A stretch of DNA of 64,000 nucleotides, from positions 118,045 to 182,044 of the forward strand of contig JAKSHZ010000001.1 in assembly GCA_024399115.1 (NCBI GenBank), read 5' to 3'. The DNA comes from Bacilli bacterium. Its GTDB lineage: Bacteria; Bacillota_I; Bacilli_A; RFN20; CAG-826. The notes below the pieces were generated by a model. That model saw only the letters and a program-made list of their open reading frames with translations, did no database searches and had not been told where the DNA came from. The position numbers and the translations under genes were made by a program. The first letter of the stretch is position 1; every line of letters begins with the position of its first letter. Below, piece after piece: positions 8,757-16,900 of this stretch.

Positions 8757-10412
8757 TTACCTGTTATTTTTCTGAATATCTCTTAAAACACCAGCGGCAC
8801 TACGTCCACGGCGTCTTACAGTTCCACTACTTTCTTTTTGCATTGTGTTATATATTGCCACACTTTCCGCCGGTGTCATTTCTGCCGGTGTTATAATGTT
8901 TCCACCGTTCTTTTTTGCTGCCCACTGATGATAGAAATTCTCTTTGTTCTTTTCGTCCGCCATTCCATAAGTTGCCAATGCAAGACTCCAGAAACTATCG
9001 GCGTGTAATCCGTCCGATCTTTCCGCGTCATATCTGAAATGTCTTCCTAAAGCTGCTTTACGTTTAATGCTATGAATCTGACTATGAAATCCTTTATCGT
9101 TTTCAAGTAAATATTCTCTTTGTTCAAAACAGAATTTCACTCCCATTGCTAAAGGTTCTTTACTTTCCAGAGTGAAATAATATCCCTCAATACGATCTCC
9201 ATAACGTTTATAAAGTTTTTCAAATATTGGATTTCCTACACCCGTGCGATCGATAACTCCACGGCGGATAGGTAAATTGTCCATAAGTTTAATAACTAAG
9301 TTTTCCTGATATTCAAAATCCTTGTTTTTTTCTTCAATTCTCAAAAGCTCTCTTTTCTTGCCGTTCTTTTTTCCTAAAACAATAATGCTCATGGCGTCCA
9401 TTTCTTTTCCAACGTCATAACCAAGATATAATGGTCCGCCGTGTTTTTCAGGATTGTAATTTAGAATAGCTTCGTCAACATCATGATAAACTTTGATTTC
9501 CTGTCCGTAACATTCTTCTGCATACTCAAAGTCTGTTATATCTGTATTCTTGAAAGCGTCTATTTTTTCCTGGTCTTCTTCTCTCATTCCAGGAACACAA
9601 GTATAAATAAGATCCAAAGGAATATAACTTTCTGCTTCATCAACAAAAGAACATTCGTGTTCCTGTTGAAAGGCCTCAAGACTTTCGTTTTCAAAAATAC
9701 CAATCAGTTCACGTGATCCAAAAGCATAGACACGTTCTTCCGTACTCATTTCCTTTGCCTGAGCAATTGCGCCGTCAATATCCTTACACAATGCGCCACA
9801 AAACCACCACGGCACGAAAAATCTTTGATAACCCTTGTATTTTTCTTTTTCTGTACAAATCTCATAAAACTTTCCAATCTTTCCAAGTGGAGTAGATCCA
9901 ACCTCAAAGCAACCACCACGGGCAATTACAGAAAGTGCTGCCGTATAGATTGTCTGAGAAAGCCTAGGATTGTATATTCCGAATTCATCCAAAGCCAAGT
10001 CTCCACCTTTTCCGCGAGGTGGTCTACATGGTAAGGAAATAAGACGTGAAGTTGTTTTACTGTGTATATCCTGAAATTCAAGACATGATTTATTTCTAAC
10101 AATCAGCTTTTTCTTTACTTTATCCGGCATACTATCGTGAAACATTTCTGCATAACGGATCTTTTCGAGTGCGTCCGATTCGTTGTAAGAAACAAACTGT
10201 TTTGTATAATTTACGCGGTCAGGATCATTGCTTTTTACAATCCCTTTTACACCTGTCGCAAGAGAATAACCAACACGGCGAGATTTAAGAATACAAATAT
10301 ATCTTTTGGGACTTGCTACATATTCTTGCTGCCAGAAGTCAAACGATAATGGTTTACCGTCATATTTCATAAAGGCCATAGCATAATTTATACGTTCATC
10401 AGGTGTAAACAT
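8757..10412 (-). CDS. terL: Terminase large subunit
   Basis: 551 residues. The ATPase domain has a Walker A-like SRRVGYS near residue 43 and a Walker B LALDEFG near 140, with a conserved GSTPLG further on. The C-terminal RNase H-type nuclease domain begins LGYDVGKEMDAMSI (first catalytic Asp) and continues VIDRTGVGNP. The enzyme pumps DNA through the portal and cuts it. It lies 2 bases after TerS and upstream of the portal, the canonical order. Confidence 0.9.
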   Translation of the reverse strand: MFTPDERINYAMAFMKYDGKPLSFDFWQQEYVASPKRYICILKSRRVGYSLATGVKGIVKSNDPDRVNYTKQFVSYNESDALEKIRYAEMFHDSMPDKVKKKLIVRNKSCLEFQDIHSKTTSRLISLPCRPPRGKGGDLALDEFGIYNPRLSQTIYTAALSVIARGGCFEVGSTPLGKIGKFYEICTEKEKYKGYQRFFVPWWFCGALCKDIDGAIAQAKEMSTEERVYAFGSRELIGIFENESLEAFQQEHECSFVDEAESYIPLDLIYTCVPGMREEDQEKIDAFKNTDITDFEYAEECYGQEIKVYHDVDEAILNYNPEKHGGPLYLGYDVGKEMDAMSIIVLGKKNGKKRELLRIEEKNKDFEYQENLVIKLMDNLPIRRGVIDRTGVGNPIFEKLYKRYGDRIEGYYFTLESKEPLAMGVKFCFEQREYLLENDKGFHSQIHSIKRKAALGRHFRYDAERSDGLHADSFWSLALATYGMADEKNKENFYHQWAAKKNGGNIITPAEMTPAESVAIYNTMQKESSGTVRRRGRSAAGVLRDIQKNNR

Positions 10413-10414
10413 TA

Positions 10415-11116
10415 TTAAAGTTCATCCTCACTGTTTTCGGCTGTATCAATTTCGGCGGCCTTTTCCGCACGTCCTTTATTTACATTTGCAACTTTAATAT
10501 TTGCCGTTACTGTATTTTTAATTCCTTCAAGTGTAAGTTGTACGTCAAACTCATTTTTATCCTGATCACCATTTAATTCTCTGTTATGGTTCAAAATATC
10601 AGCTTGTGCTTTTTCTTTAGATACAAAAGAGAAATTTGTGCCGTCTCTTCCTGATTGGATCCCAGTAATACAGGCACGTCTCATTTCTTCTGGAATATCT
10701 TCAAGTGGTTTCATTACGTCAATCTTGATTGGATCTCCGGATTTGGTGTAAACAACCTTATTTTCATAGAATTCTGACGGATCGTAAGTAGCTGCAAGAG
10801 ATTTCATTCTCATAATCTGTTCTGCCGCTTGCTTAATATTAGTTTTTATAAGTTTCTGCTTGAAAGCGTCAATTTCCTCTTTGAGTTTTATTGATAATTT
10901 ATTTCCTGTGACAAAAGCACTTTTTTCTGCATAACCAGCTCTTCTCGCTGCTTCTGAATTATTGAAAAGAGTTGAAGAATAGAACACAAAGAGTTTTTCT
11001 TTCTGAGTAAGTTTTGGATTCTTCCAGGGATAACTATCTAAATCGAACTCATAATTCACAAGATCATTTAATGAGGAAGTGTTTTTAGTTGTGTTCTTAG
11101 GTCTTCCTCTAGGCAT
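10415..11116 (-). CDS. terS: Terminase small subunit
   Basis: 233 residues directly upstream of TerL. The N-terminus is basic (MPRGRPKNTTK). A helix-turn-helix follows the Terminase_2 pattern: LTQKEKLFVFYSS, then NNSEAARRAGY, then a GNKLS segment. A central helical oligomerisation region and an acidic C-terminus follow. It recognises the packaging site and recruits TerL. The start overlaps the end of the upstream methyltransferase gene by 8 bases. Confidence 0.85.
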   Translation of the reverse strand: MPRGRPKNTTKNTSSLNDLVNYEFDLDSYPWKNPKLTQKEKLFVFYSSTLFNNSEAARRAGYAEKSAFVTGNKLSIKLKEEIDAFKQKLIKTNIKQAAEQIMRMKSLAATYDPSEFYENKVVYTKSGDPIKIDVMKPLEDIPEEMRRACITGIQSGRDGTNFSFVSKEKAQADILNHNRELNGDQDKNEFDVQLTLEGIKNTVTANIKVANVNKGRAEKAAEIDTAENSEDEL

Positions 11117-11720
11117 TTTTTACCTCATTTTTGTCCTTAAAAAGTTTAGCTGGAATAAAATTTTTACCCGTGTTGTTATCTTCCATGTGACAGAAAATCA
11201 GGTCTCTTGGAAGAAATCTCCAACAGAAATAACCGCAAGCAAAGCTGCTGGTATACCCGTCAAAAGACACTTTCTTATCAGGGCATAACATCTGTATTTC
11301 ATATCCTAAAAACAGATTTGCTACTTCCTGATAATTGATAATCATTTCGTTACAAAGCATTACAAACGGTTTATTAAAATTAAAAAGTCTTTTGAATATG
11401 TCCATTTTCAAACTAAACGGCGGATTTGAAATAGCAATGTCCCACTGGTCCGGTTCATAGTCAAAAAAATTCTGATCCGTGTTTATATGAGAATGAACAA
11501 CCTTGTAATTTTCTCTAGTCAGCACACGGACAAATTCGCTATCTTCTGTATCAAACGGACACCATATAACCGGATCCACCTTGTTTTTTTCCGCCCATAT
11601 TTTGAGGTATGGAAGGATGATTCTAACAAGCTTCTCAGGAGTGTATAATTCATCACGTTTTCTATAATGATTTCTCATACACATTGCGGATTTATCTATT
11701 TTCTTTTCCTTCAACTCCAC
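11109..11720 (-). CDS. Phage N6-adenine DNA methyltransferase-like protein
   Basis: 203 residues. Begins with LYTPEKLVRIILPYL and contains WCPFDTEDSEF and the motif NPPFS, the catalytic motif IV of adenine-N6 methyltransferases; FCWRFLP fits the later part of the fold. Comparable phage proteins are annotated as Dam-like and sit next to terminase genes, where methylation may mark DNA for protection or packaging. The listed start is GTG 11720; an ATG twelve codons further in is possible. With the cytosine enzyme at 29 kb this phage carries two DNA methyltransferases. Confidence 0.7.
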   Translation of the reverse strand: MELKEKKIDKSAMCMRNHYRKRDELYTPEKLVRIILPYLKIWAEKNKVDPVIWCPFDTEDSEFVRVLTRENYKVVHSHINTDQNFFDYEPDQWDIAISNPPFSLKMDIFKRLFNFNKPFVMLCNEMIINYQEVANLFLGYEIQMLCPDKKVSFDGYTSSFACGYFCWRFLPRDLIFCHMEDNNTGKNFIPAKLFKDKNEVKNA

Positions 11721-11721
11721 T

Positions 11722-11967
11722 TTAATTTATATCCTCACTAAACTTGTTTTCTTTAAGCCATTTGGCAGCATAACGTCTTGAAACCTCCGGCAAGTATTTT
11801 GCGTCACAAATAAGTTTGCACATTGTTGCTTTTATTACCTGATCATCATAATCAGCAACCTGGGCGGCCATTGCCGGATTCCATTTTTTCAGGAAGTTTC
11901 TGTATTCTTCTGTATCAAAAGTGACTAAAACCACATCCCTTTGAATTGTGTACTCACTCACCGGCAT
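11722..11967 (-). CDS. Small protein, unknown function
   Basis: Start set at ATG 11967 (MPVSEYTIQRD), which has AGAGG upstream; the frame is open further but would overlap the preceding gene heavily. About 81 residues, with a mixed N-terminus (VVLVTFDTEEYRNFLKKW) and a helical C-terminus. Probably a co-transcribed accessory protein. No family recognised. Confidence 0.5.
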   Translation of the reverse strand: MPVSEYTIQRDVVLVTFDTEEYRNFLKKWNPAMAAQVADYDDQVIKATMCKLICDAKYLPEVSRRYAAKWLKENKFSEDIN

Positions 11968-12136
11968 TTTTTTCCTCTGACTCTGGCACGTCCTGACAAA
12001 CATGTTTTTTATAGGCTTTGTGTTTATAGCCATTTTCGGACACAACATCCAACAATTCAGGATCTACAACGGCATAGTATTCCGAATCTATTGCGATATA
12101 TTTGATTACCGCGCCACACTTTTTACAGATTTGCAT
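11954..12136 (-). CDS. Small putative zinc-finger protein
   Basis: 60 residues; MQICKKCGAVIKYI provides one CxxC pair and HVC near the C-terminus may complete a metal site. It abuts the upstream stop at 12137 and overlaps the next gene by 14 bases, so it is translationally coupled. Role unknown. Confidence 0.5.
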   Translation of the reverse strand: MQICKKCGAVIKYIAIDSEYYAVVDPELLDVVSENGYKHKAYKKHVCQDVPESEEKNAGE

Positions 12137-12406
12137 TTAACATAACTTCCGTGTATACGCATAACCGGTTACAGAACCGTTTTCGAATTCCAGGATAATA
12201 GTTCCTGTATAACCGTCTTCGGCTGCTAAGTTGAGAACATGGTCATATTTGATTGATTTAGTAACGATTGCCTCTGTACTGTTAGATTCAGTACAAGACA
12301 CTACGGTATTTTTACCCTGATAGGTAAACTTCAAACACCCACTAAAAGAGCTGTTTTCTCTTTCCTTGATAAGTTTAATAATGTCGCTATAATTCAACTT
12401 TTTCAC
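12137..12406 (-). CDS. First gene of the packaging operon, unknown function
   Basis: 89 residues. Helical N-terminus (YSDIIKLIKERE) then a beta-rich region (CLKFTYQGKNTVVSC, TGTIILEFENGSVTGYAY). It is the first gene after the promoter/operator at 12.5 kb, hence the leader gene of the operon running through TerS, TerL and portal. No homologue recognised. Confidence 0.55.
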   Translation of the reverse strand: MKKLNYSDIIKLIKERENSSFSGCLKFTYQGKNTVVSCTESNSTEAIVTKSIKYDHVLNLAAEDGYTGTIILEFENGSVTGYAYTRKLC

Positions 12407-12479
12407 CCTATTAAATAAAAGTCAAATTAGCGAACAGGTAAAGTTTCCAAGAGTTATATAAATATGTCTGTAATTAAGT

Positions 12480-12528
12480 ATTATAAACTATATAAATTTA
12501 CTTGACAAGGACTTAATTTTAAGTGTTT
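12480..12528 (-). promoter_or_regulatory. Promoter and operator of the packaging/head operon
   Basis: On the minus strand: -35 TTGTCA (12503-12508), 17-base spacer, -10 TATAAT (12480-12485). An operator-like inverted repeat spans 12507-12528: arm TAAGTGTTT on the right and a 7/9 match on the left, around ATTT. It overlaps the -35 edge. The same motif is at 23.5, 33.2 and 38.96 kb. This predicts repression of the late packaging genes by the repressor that binds at 23.5 kb. Confidence 0.65.
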
Positions 12529-13016
12529 ATACTTTTTTGGAACAACTTTTCAAAGGATTCCATAGGCATAATCACTACTTTTTTTGATTCCAACAATGGT
12601 GATTTTACAAATAATATCCAGTTGCCGTTATCTGAGTTACTGTCTGCCTGACGGATCCATTCAGGAAGAGAGATTGATTTACAGTTTTTGCACTCCACGG
12701 AATAAGGAAACAATTCCTTTGCTTTCCCACGCAAAACAACGTCTGTCCCAGAAAGTCCTGATTCTCTTGAATGTATCAAACAATCGTCCGACTTCTGATC
12801 GTATTCTATTCCAATAAGTCCTGAAATAAAGCTGCAAATCTCTTTCTGCCATTCCATGCCCTTATTTTTGGCGGATCTAGGCTTTATCGGTGTTTTTGCC
12901 CTCTCAATACGTCTATATAATTTATCCGCTAAATTCAGTTCGGTCTTAGTGGAATAGTTTCCACTTAAACGTTTCAGGATAAAATCGGATTCTTCTTTAT
13001 TCAGGTTTATCTGCAT
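12519..13016 (-). CDS. PD-(D/E)xK nuclease-like protein
   Basis: 165 residues. The central motif SGTDVVL followed by YSVECKN has the spacing of the catalytic D...ExK core of PD-(D/E)xK nucleases such as phage Holliday-junction or Hjc-type enzymes; WQKEICSFIS before it fits the first helix. Last gene of the replication/recombination operon, where a resolvase is expected. Its stop lies inside the operator at 12.5 kb. Assignment rests on the motif only. Confidence 0.5.
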   Translation of the reverse strand: MQINLNKEESDFILKRLSGNYSTKTELNLADKLYRRIERAKTPIKPRSAKNKGMEWQKEICSFISGLIGIEYDQKSDDCLIHSRESGLSGTDVVLRGKAKELFPYSVECKNCKSISLPEWIRQADSNSDNGNWILFVKSPLLESKKVVIMPMESFEKLFQKSINT

Positions 13017-13641
13017 TTTCTGACACCTCTATAAACTTATTGTGATAATATCTGTATCTTTCCCTAAGAATTGAGCTGCTACAAGCAACTGAAATTCCAA
13101 CATCTTTCCCACATTGAAAAGTTTCTGGACACCCCGCCTGAAATACACAATTAGGAACAGAGCATAAAGAAAGAGCCATTAATAACGGATCCCCTGATTT
13201 ATCCATTTCCCGCATACAGTTTATTACCCATTTCCTTGTTTCTTCTGCTGCACGTCCACAAAGTCGCTGTCTTGCCATTTCCATAAATGAAGATACAGTC
13301 CAAACACTAGCGAATAATTTGTATTCTTCATCAGGAGCTTTTCTTTTTTCTCCATTATTCCAGTCAGGCCTTTTTGACTGAACAACAAATCTAGGCTGTT
13401 TTTTGGTGGATCTGACAATATGCCCGATAACATCTCCCCGGCAATGATCATCAACAATTTTTATCTGCATAGTATCAATTGTGGAGTGTTTAGCAACAAA
13501 ACAATCAACATAATAATTTGCCCTTTCACTAATACTTCCAGGATCTTTGTTGCTTTGTTTTGCACGTTTCCCCAGGGAAATACAATTAAGGTCCTTAAGG
13601 TTATAGAAAGGATCCTTTGTTATTACTTCAATTTTAATCAT
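12997..13641 (-). CDS. ThyX-like (flavin-dependent thymidylate synthase superfamily) protein, tentative
   Basis: Start set at ATG 13641, with GGGAG eight bases upstream. About 214 residues. GHIVRSTKKQPRFVVQSKRP and ARQRLCGRAAEETRKWV resemble, in order and spacing, the substrate/flavin motif and the later helix of phage ThyX relatives. A cysteine-rich segment (CSVPNCVFQAGC, then FQCG) follows and is atypical for ThyX. It could serve nucleotide synthesis; a metal-binding protein of another family is the alternative. Confidence 0.4.
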   Translation of the reverse strand: MIKIEVITKDPFYNLKDLNCISLGKRAKQSNKDPGSISERANYYVDCFVAKHSTIDTMQIKIVDDHCRGDVIGHIVRSTKKQPRFVVQSKRPDWNNGEKRKAPDEEYKLFASVWTVSSFMEMARQRLCGRAAEETRKWVINCMREMDKSGDPLLMALSLCSVPNCVFQAGCPETFQCGKDVGISVACSSSILRERYRYYHNKFIEVSENADKPE

Positions 13642-13825
13642 TGATATATCTCCCACAATGGCATGGTCCTTTATAACCCTTCTGACACTTTCTTATGAAA
13701 ATATTACACGGTTTACATTTTGTGTCTTCTGTCTGGTTGATCATACAAGGACAAAAGCCGTTATTTTTTTCAACAGCTTCGGTCACTTCGTCATATTTTG
13801 CTTTATCTGGATTAGGTATAATCAC
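13634..13825 (-). CDS. Ferredoxin-thioredoxin reductase beta-like Cys-rich protein
   Basis: 63 residues with the cysteine pattern GFCPC...CKPC...C...GPCHCGRY, matching the order of the CxC, CxxC and CHC motifs of the catalytic beta subunit of ferredoxin:thioredoxin reductase, which holds a 4Fe-4S cluster next to a redox disulfide. Related short proteins occur in phages of anaerobes. It may reduce a phage or host enzyme, for example in nucleotide metabolism. Overlaps both neighbours by a few bases. Confidence 0.5.
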   Translation of the reverse strand: MIIPNPDKAKYDEVTEAVEKNNGFCPCMINQTEDTKCKPCNIFIRKCQKGYKGPCHCGRYIND

Positions 13826-14043
13826 TGTTTTTCCTCCCTTACATATTTTTCAACCTTATTTTCGATTAACCATGCTAAGTTCATATAATCATCAAGTTTT
13901 TTAGCGGCTTTTCGCTTATGTCTTCTTCCAGGTAATTTCCAACCTTTTTGCGGCCCAATTAAAAAACAGGCTAAACACCACTCAACATAACTTCTACAGT
14001 CTTTGTCTTTTCTGATTTTTTCCCTTATTTCCATTGAATCCAT
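13822..14043 (-). CDS. Small basic protein, unknown function
   Basis: 73 residues, with a basic centre (PGRRHKRKAAKKLDDY) flanked by helices. The ATG at 14043 overlaps the previous stop (TAATG), so translation is coupled. The basic stretch suggests nucleic-acid binding, but no family is recognised. Confidence 0.45.
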   Translation of the reverse strand: MDSMEIREKIRKDKDCRSYVEWCLACFLIGPQKGWKLPGRRHKRKAAKKLDDYMNLAWLIENKVEKYVREEKQ

Positions 14044-14297
14044 TATTTCTTCCCCCTTTCGGCTAAAATGTCTTCTTTCAGTTTGACAAGATAATTGATC
14101 TGCTTGTCTATATCCTGAACAACGTCAACGTTCTCTTTTTCACCCATTCTCCAGGAATATTTAAAAGCACACCCATACAAATATCCCTGAAAAGGTGTAA
14201 GAAATGGTTTTCGACCTAAAAGATATTTCAAAATTATCCAACATTCGTATAAACCTGCATAATATTTTGGATGTAATTCTTTATTTTTTTCTTTCAT
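14043..14297 (-). CDS. DUF3310-like small phage protein
   Basis: Start set at ATG 14297, which overlaps the previous stop (ATGA) and has GGGAG eight bases upstream. About 84 residues. The segment FQGYLYGCAFKYSWRMGEKE followed by a helix ending YLVKLKEDI resembles DUF3310 (SaV-like) proteins of phage replication regions. Biochemical role unknown. Confidence 0.55.
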   Translation of the reverse strand: MKEKNKELHPKYYAGLYECWIILKYLLGRKPFLTPFQGYLYGCAFKYSWRMGEKENVDVVQDIDKQINYLVKLKEDILAERGKK

Positions 14298-14401
14298 TCT
14301 GCTAACTCCCATTCTTGTAATAATTTACTTCTCATACAAAAATGACATTTTTCTTGTCTTATACCATTAACAATTCCGTTACAATTTCCACAATTTTTCA
14401 T
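14294..14401 (-). CDS. 35-residue zinc-knuckle microprotein
   Basis: MKNCGNCNGIVNG then CHFCMRS: two CxxC pairs 15 residues apart, a complete treble-clef/zinc-ribbon ligand set in a 35-residue product. It overlaps the following gene by four bases (ATGA) and starts just after the stop of the DUF551-like gene. Too short for a standard ORF cutoff but well supported by coupling and Cys spacing. Confidence 0.5.
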   Translation of the reverse strand: MKNCGNCNGIVNGIRQEKCHFCMRSKLLQEWELAE

Positions 14402-14407
14402 TTTTTT

Positions 14408-14848
14408 CTACTCCTCAAACTTCGGATGTTCACACCAAGCAATAACTTCGTGAACCATATCGTCTGTTCTTGCATCAATCCAATACCATTCAGTTAAATC
14501 TTCTTCGTCATTGATGTATTTTGCCAATTCGTATCTTAAAGCATATTTATTCAACACAAGACCATTATCATCGTAAGTGTTACTGTATAGAACAAGAACC
14601 TCTATACCTTCTTTCGGTAAATCGTTAGGGTCTTTTCTCAAGTCGTGCCATTTTGGTTTTCCTGCTTCAATACCTGCAAGAAAATCTGCATAACTTTCCC
14701 TAAATGCTTCACACTTATCTTCGATAGCATTTTCCATACAATCTCCAAAACTGATACACTTTGAGCAATGTTTTTTATTTGCATACATTTCTGCTTCGGC
14801 TTCTTCTTGTGTTACAATCCATTCTTCTGCTTTTTCTTCGTCTGTCAT
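14408..14848 (-). CDS. DUF551-like protein with an N-terminal Cys motif
   Basis: 146 residues. The C-terminal part has the DUF551 layout: WHDLRKDPNDLPKEGIEVLV at the start and VIAWCEHPKF at the end. The N-terminal part adds a cysteine cluster (CSKCISFGDC, then CEAF). DUF551 proteins are common in phage replication operons; their function is not established. The start is coupled (ATGA) to the 47-residue gene upstream. Confidence 0.6.
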   Translation of the reverse strand: MTDEEKAEEWIVTQEEAEAEMYANKKHCSKCISFGDCMENAIEDKCEAFRESYADFLAGIEAGKPKWHDLRKDPNDLPKEGIEVLVLYSNTYDDNGLVLNKYALRYELAKYINDEEDLTEWYWIDARTDDMVHEVIAWCEHPKFEE

Positions 14849-14988
14849 TTCACTTCCACCTTGTTTTCTTCTTCATATTTTTCGTGTTCTTCCGTTTCAC
14901 ATTTCACGTCAAGATTCAGTCTGACCTTTTCCAGACACTCCATTTTGAATTTACAATCCTGACATGGTTTTACTTCTTTTTTTGACAT
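14845..14988 (-). CDS. 47-residue CxxC protein
   Basis: MSKKEVKPCQDCKFKMECLE: a CxxC and further Cys, then an acidic helical tail. The stop overlaps the next ATG by four bases and the start overlaps the end of the upstream gene, as is typical of this tightly packed operon. Probably metal-binding; role unknown. Confidence 0.45.
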   Translation of the reverse strand: MSKKEVKPCQDCKFKMECLEKVRLNLDVKCETEEHEKYEEENKVEVK

Positions 14989-15167
14989 TCTTTCTCCATA
15001 ATTCTGCGATTTTCATTCAATGCCTCTTCATAGCTCCTGAAATAAAAAATGTTCGTCTGATTGTGTCTCTTATAATAAATCCACCGTCCGAAACGTCCAA
15101 TCTTATATCTAAGAGTGTAAAACCCAAAACCATTTGGACTTATCTCATAGTTATATTTTTTTGCCAT
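14970..15167 (-). CDS. Small basic aromatic-rich protein
   Basis: 65 residues, rich in Tyr, Lys and Arg (FYTLRYKIGRFGRWIYYKR), ending in a charged helix. This looks like a small beta-sheet nucleic-acid-binding protein, but no family is recognised. It overlaps both neighbours slightly. Confidence 0.45.
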   Translation of the reverse strand: MAKKYNYEISPNGFGFYTLRYKIGRFGRWIYYKRHNQTNIFYFRSYEEALNENRRIMEKECQKKK

Positions 15168-15396
15168 TTTTTAACCTCCTGATTTTCTCCCTATCTATAG
15201 CTGCATTTTGAATATGGATATGAACAATCTCATTCAGATTCAAAATATCTTTTTCCAAGCGTTGTATATAATTTTTAATTTCTTTGAAATCAACTTTCTG
15301 ATTATCAATCAGGATTTCATAGTCTTCATCCAAAGTCTCAAGTATTTCGATTATGCCCATAGTCCAAAAAAATAGGAAAACTGAAACGCTACCCAT
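15151..15396 (-). CDS. Small helical protein, unknown function
   Basis: Up to 81 residues; the internal ATG at 15360 (MGIIEILETLDED) may be the true start because the upstream residues are hydrophobic and neither start has a clear ribosome site. The rest is an acidic helix followed by a coiled coil. First gene after the 70-bp gap downstream of the ParB-like gene. Function unknown. Confidence 0.4.
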   Translation of the reverse strand: MGSVSVFLFFWTMGIIEILETLDEDYEILIDNQKVDFKEIKNYIQRLEKDILNLNEIVHIHIQNAAIDREKIRRLKNGKKI

Positions 15397-15468
15397 AGTG
15401 ACAAATCACCGCAACTTACCAGTTTTTACATAAAGGTTTCGCACGTCCCTTACAACCTGTTATTTCCC

Positions 15469-16122
15469 TTACAAACCTTCTGTAACTTTATGTTTCTCAA
15501 TAAAGTCATTGATTTCTTTTTCCCTTTCAAAATCGGTGAAATAGAAAAGATAGGAATGACCGTTGGATTCTACGGTAAACCCTTTGCAATTGAAATGCTT
15601 TCGTGGAGTCCTTGTTTTACGCTTAAATGCCTGTTCAATTTCTCCGGCCGTCATTTTTTTCTTTTCTTCTGGTACGTTGCCGTCATAACTGTCTTTCAAC
15701 TTTTTAACACAACCTTCTACCCAGCTCACCCAAGGCTGACTTTTATGGAATACCGTTGCAATAGTTTTAGAGTTATATCCATAAGTGTCACGCAAAAGGT
15801 CAAATATTTCCTTATATTCATAGGCCGACATTTGTTTTCGCTGCAAATTTTCTGCAATCTGCATAATTAAAACGTCTCTGTCACTTACAGTGTCTTCCAA
15901 TACGTTACATTCGACATGTAACCAACCAAGAGACTTGATTGCAAGGAATCTACGGTGTCCGGCAATCAGTTCGTAATGGTTTCCGACAGGATGAACAACC
16001 AAAGGTTGCAACAAACCTTCTGCGTTTATACTTGCTGCAAGTTCTTTGATTTCATTGTCTTCTTCCTTTCGCACATTGAATTTGTTCTTTATTTTTCCAA
16101 TAGGTATGTCCTTAAAAACCAT
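15469..16122 (-). CDS. ParB/Srx-fold DNA-binding protein
   Basis: Start set at ATG 16122 (MVFKDIPIGKIKNKFNVRK), with GGGGG upstream; the longer frame would overlap the zinc-ribbon gene. About 217 residues. ParB N-domain motifs: NEIKELAASINAEGLLQPLV, then ELIAGHRRFLA with the GHRR nucleotide-binding motif, then an HTH (SKTIATVFHKSQPWVSWVEG). Phage ParB-like proteins act in partition or as transcription/replication factors or nucleases; with an integrase present, partition is not required. Confidence 0.75.
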   Translation of the reverse strand: MVFKDIPIGKIKNKFNVRKEEDNEIKELAASINAEGLLQPLVVHPVGNHYELIAGHRRFLAIKSLGWLHVECNVLEDTVSDRDVLIMQIAENLQRKQMSAYEYKEIFDLLRDTYGYNSKTIATVFHKSQPWVSWVEGCVKKLKDSYDGNVPEEKKKMTAGEIEQAFKRKTRTPRKHFNCKGFTVESNGHSYLFYFTDFEREKEINDFIEKHKVTEGL

Positions 16123-16135
16123 TTTTCCCCCGTTT

Positions 16136-16348
16136 TTATCTGCTTCCGACTTTTCTGGAGTCCGTGTCATACATACCCTTGCATTTATAAACAGTTGCAA
16201 TAGGTTTGTTGTTTCCCCAGTTCCTTTCCAAAGTTCCAACAGCTCCACACTTCGGACATTTGTCAGGAGCTGGATTGTTCATTCCTTTTTCAATCTCAAC
16301 TGTCTGATTACAGTTAGTACAATCAAAGTCATAAAACATATTTTTCAC
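16136..16348 (-). CDS. FmdB-type zinc-ribbon protein
   Basis: 70 residues: FDCTNCNQ and CPKCGAVGTLER form a four-cysteine zinc ribbon like the FmdB family of putative regulators. It lies three bases after SSB and upstream of ParB. It may regulate transcription or bind a partner protein. Confidence 0.6.
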   Translation of the reverse strand: MKNMFYDFDCTNCNQTVEIEKGMNNPAPDKCPKCGAVGTLERNWGNNKPIATVYKCKGMYDTDSRKVGSR

Positions 16349-16351
16349 CTA

Positions 16352-16831
16352 TTAAAAAGGAATGTCTTCCGAGAATCCGTTATCATCATATCCCTGGAAT
16401 GAGTCTGGACTGTTGTTTGGCGAAAACACCGGTTTAGTTCCTGAATTATTGTTCTCTACGTAAGACGGATTTCCTCCGTTTGAATCTGCCTTTCTTTCTC
16501 CAACGAGCTGCACTTGATCGGCAACAACCGAAAGTCTTGAGAATTTCTGACCGTCTTTCTCCCACCGATCCTGTTTAAGGTACCCACAAACGGCAACTTT
16601 CTGGCCTTTCACAAAATAAGTTTTCAGGTTTTCCGCCGTTTTTCCCCATACTGTTACATCAATGTAAGACACTTCGTCTTCCCACTGTTCACCCTTCTTT
16701 ACAGATCTGTTTACGGCGATTGAAATGTTTGCTCTTGCGGTTCCGTTAGCTGTATACCCAAAAGATCTTTCGTCTGCTGCTACATCCCTTGTAAGGTTTC
16801 CAATTACAATTACTTTGTTAATGTCTGTCAT
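16352..16831 (-). CDS. ssb: Single-stranded DNA-binding protein
   Basis: 159 residues. The OB fold is clear: NKVIVIGNLTRDV at the start, AVNRSVKKGEQWEDEVSYID, VTVWGKTAEN and KGQKVAVCGYLKQDRWE. The C-terminal part is a flexible Asn/Ser-rich linker ending in the acidic tip EDIPF, the conserved SSB docking tail. It protects ssDNA and recruits replication and recombination proteins. An intrinsic terminator precedes it. Start ATG with AAAGGA upstream. Confidence 0.9.
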   Translation of the reverse strand: MTDINKVIVIGNLTRDVAADERSFGYTANGTARANISIAVNRSVKKGEQWEDEVSYIDVTVWGKTAENLKTYFVKGQKVAVCGYLKQDRWEKDGQKFSRLSVVADQVQLVGERKADSNGGNPSYVENNNSGTKPVFSPNNSPDSFQGYDDNGFSEDIPF

Positions 16832-16848
16832 AATTACGTCCTTTATTC

Positions 16849-16884
16849 AAAAAATTAGCCGTTATAAAGCCACGGCAAACGGCT
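16849..16884 (-). terminator. Intrinsic terminator upstream of ssb
   Basis: Arms AGCCGTT (16857-16863) and AACGGCT (16878-16884); on the minus strand the stem is followed by a T-rich run. It ends or attenuates transcription coming from the membrane-protein genes before ssb. Confidence 0.6.
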
Positions 16885-16900
16885 GCTTAAAGTTTTTGTT

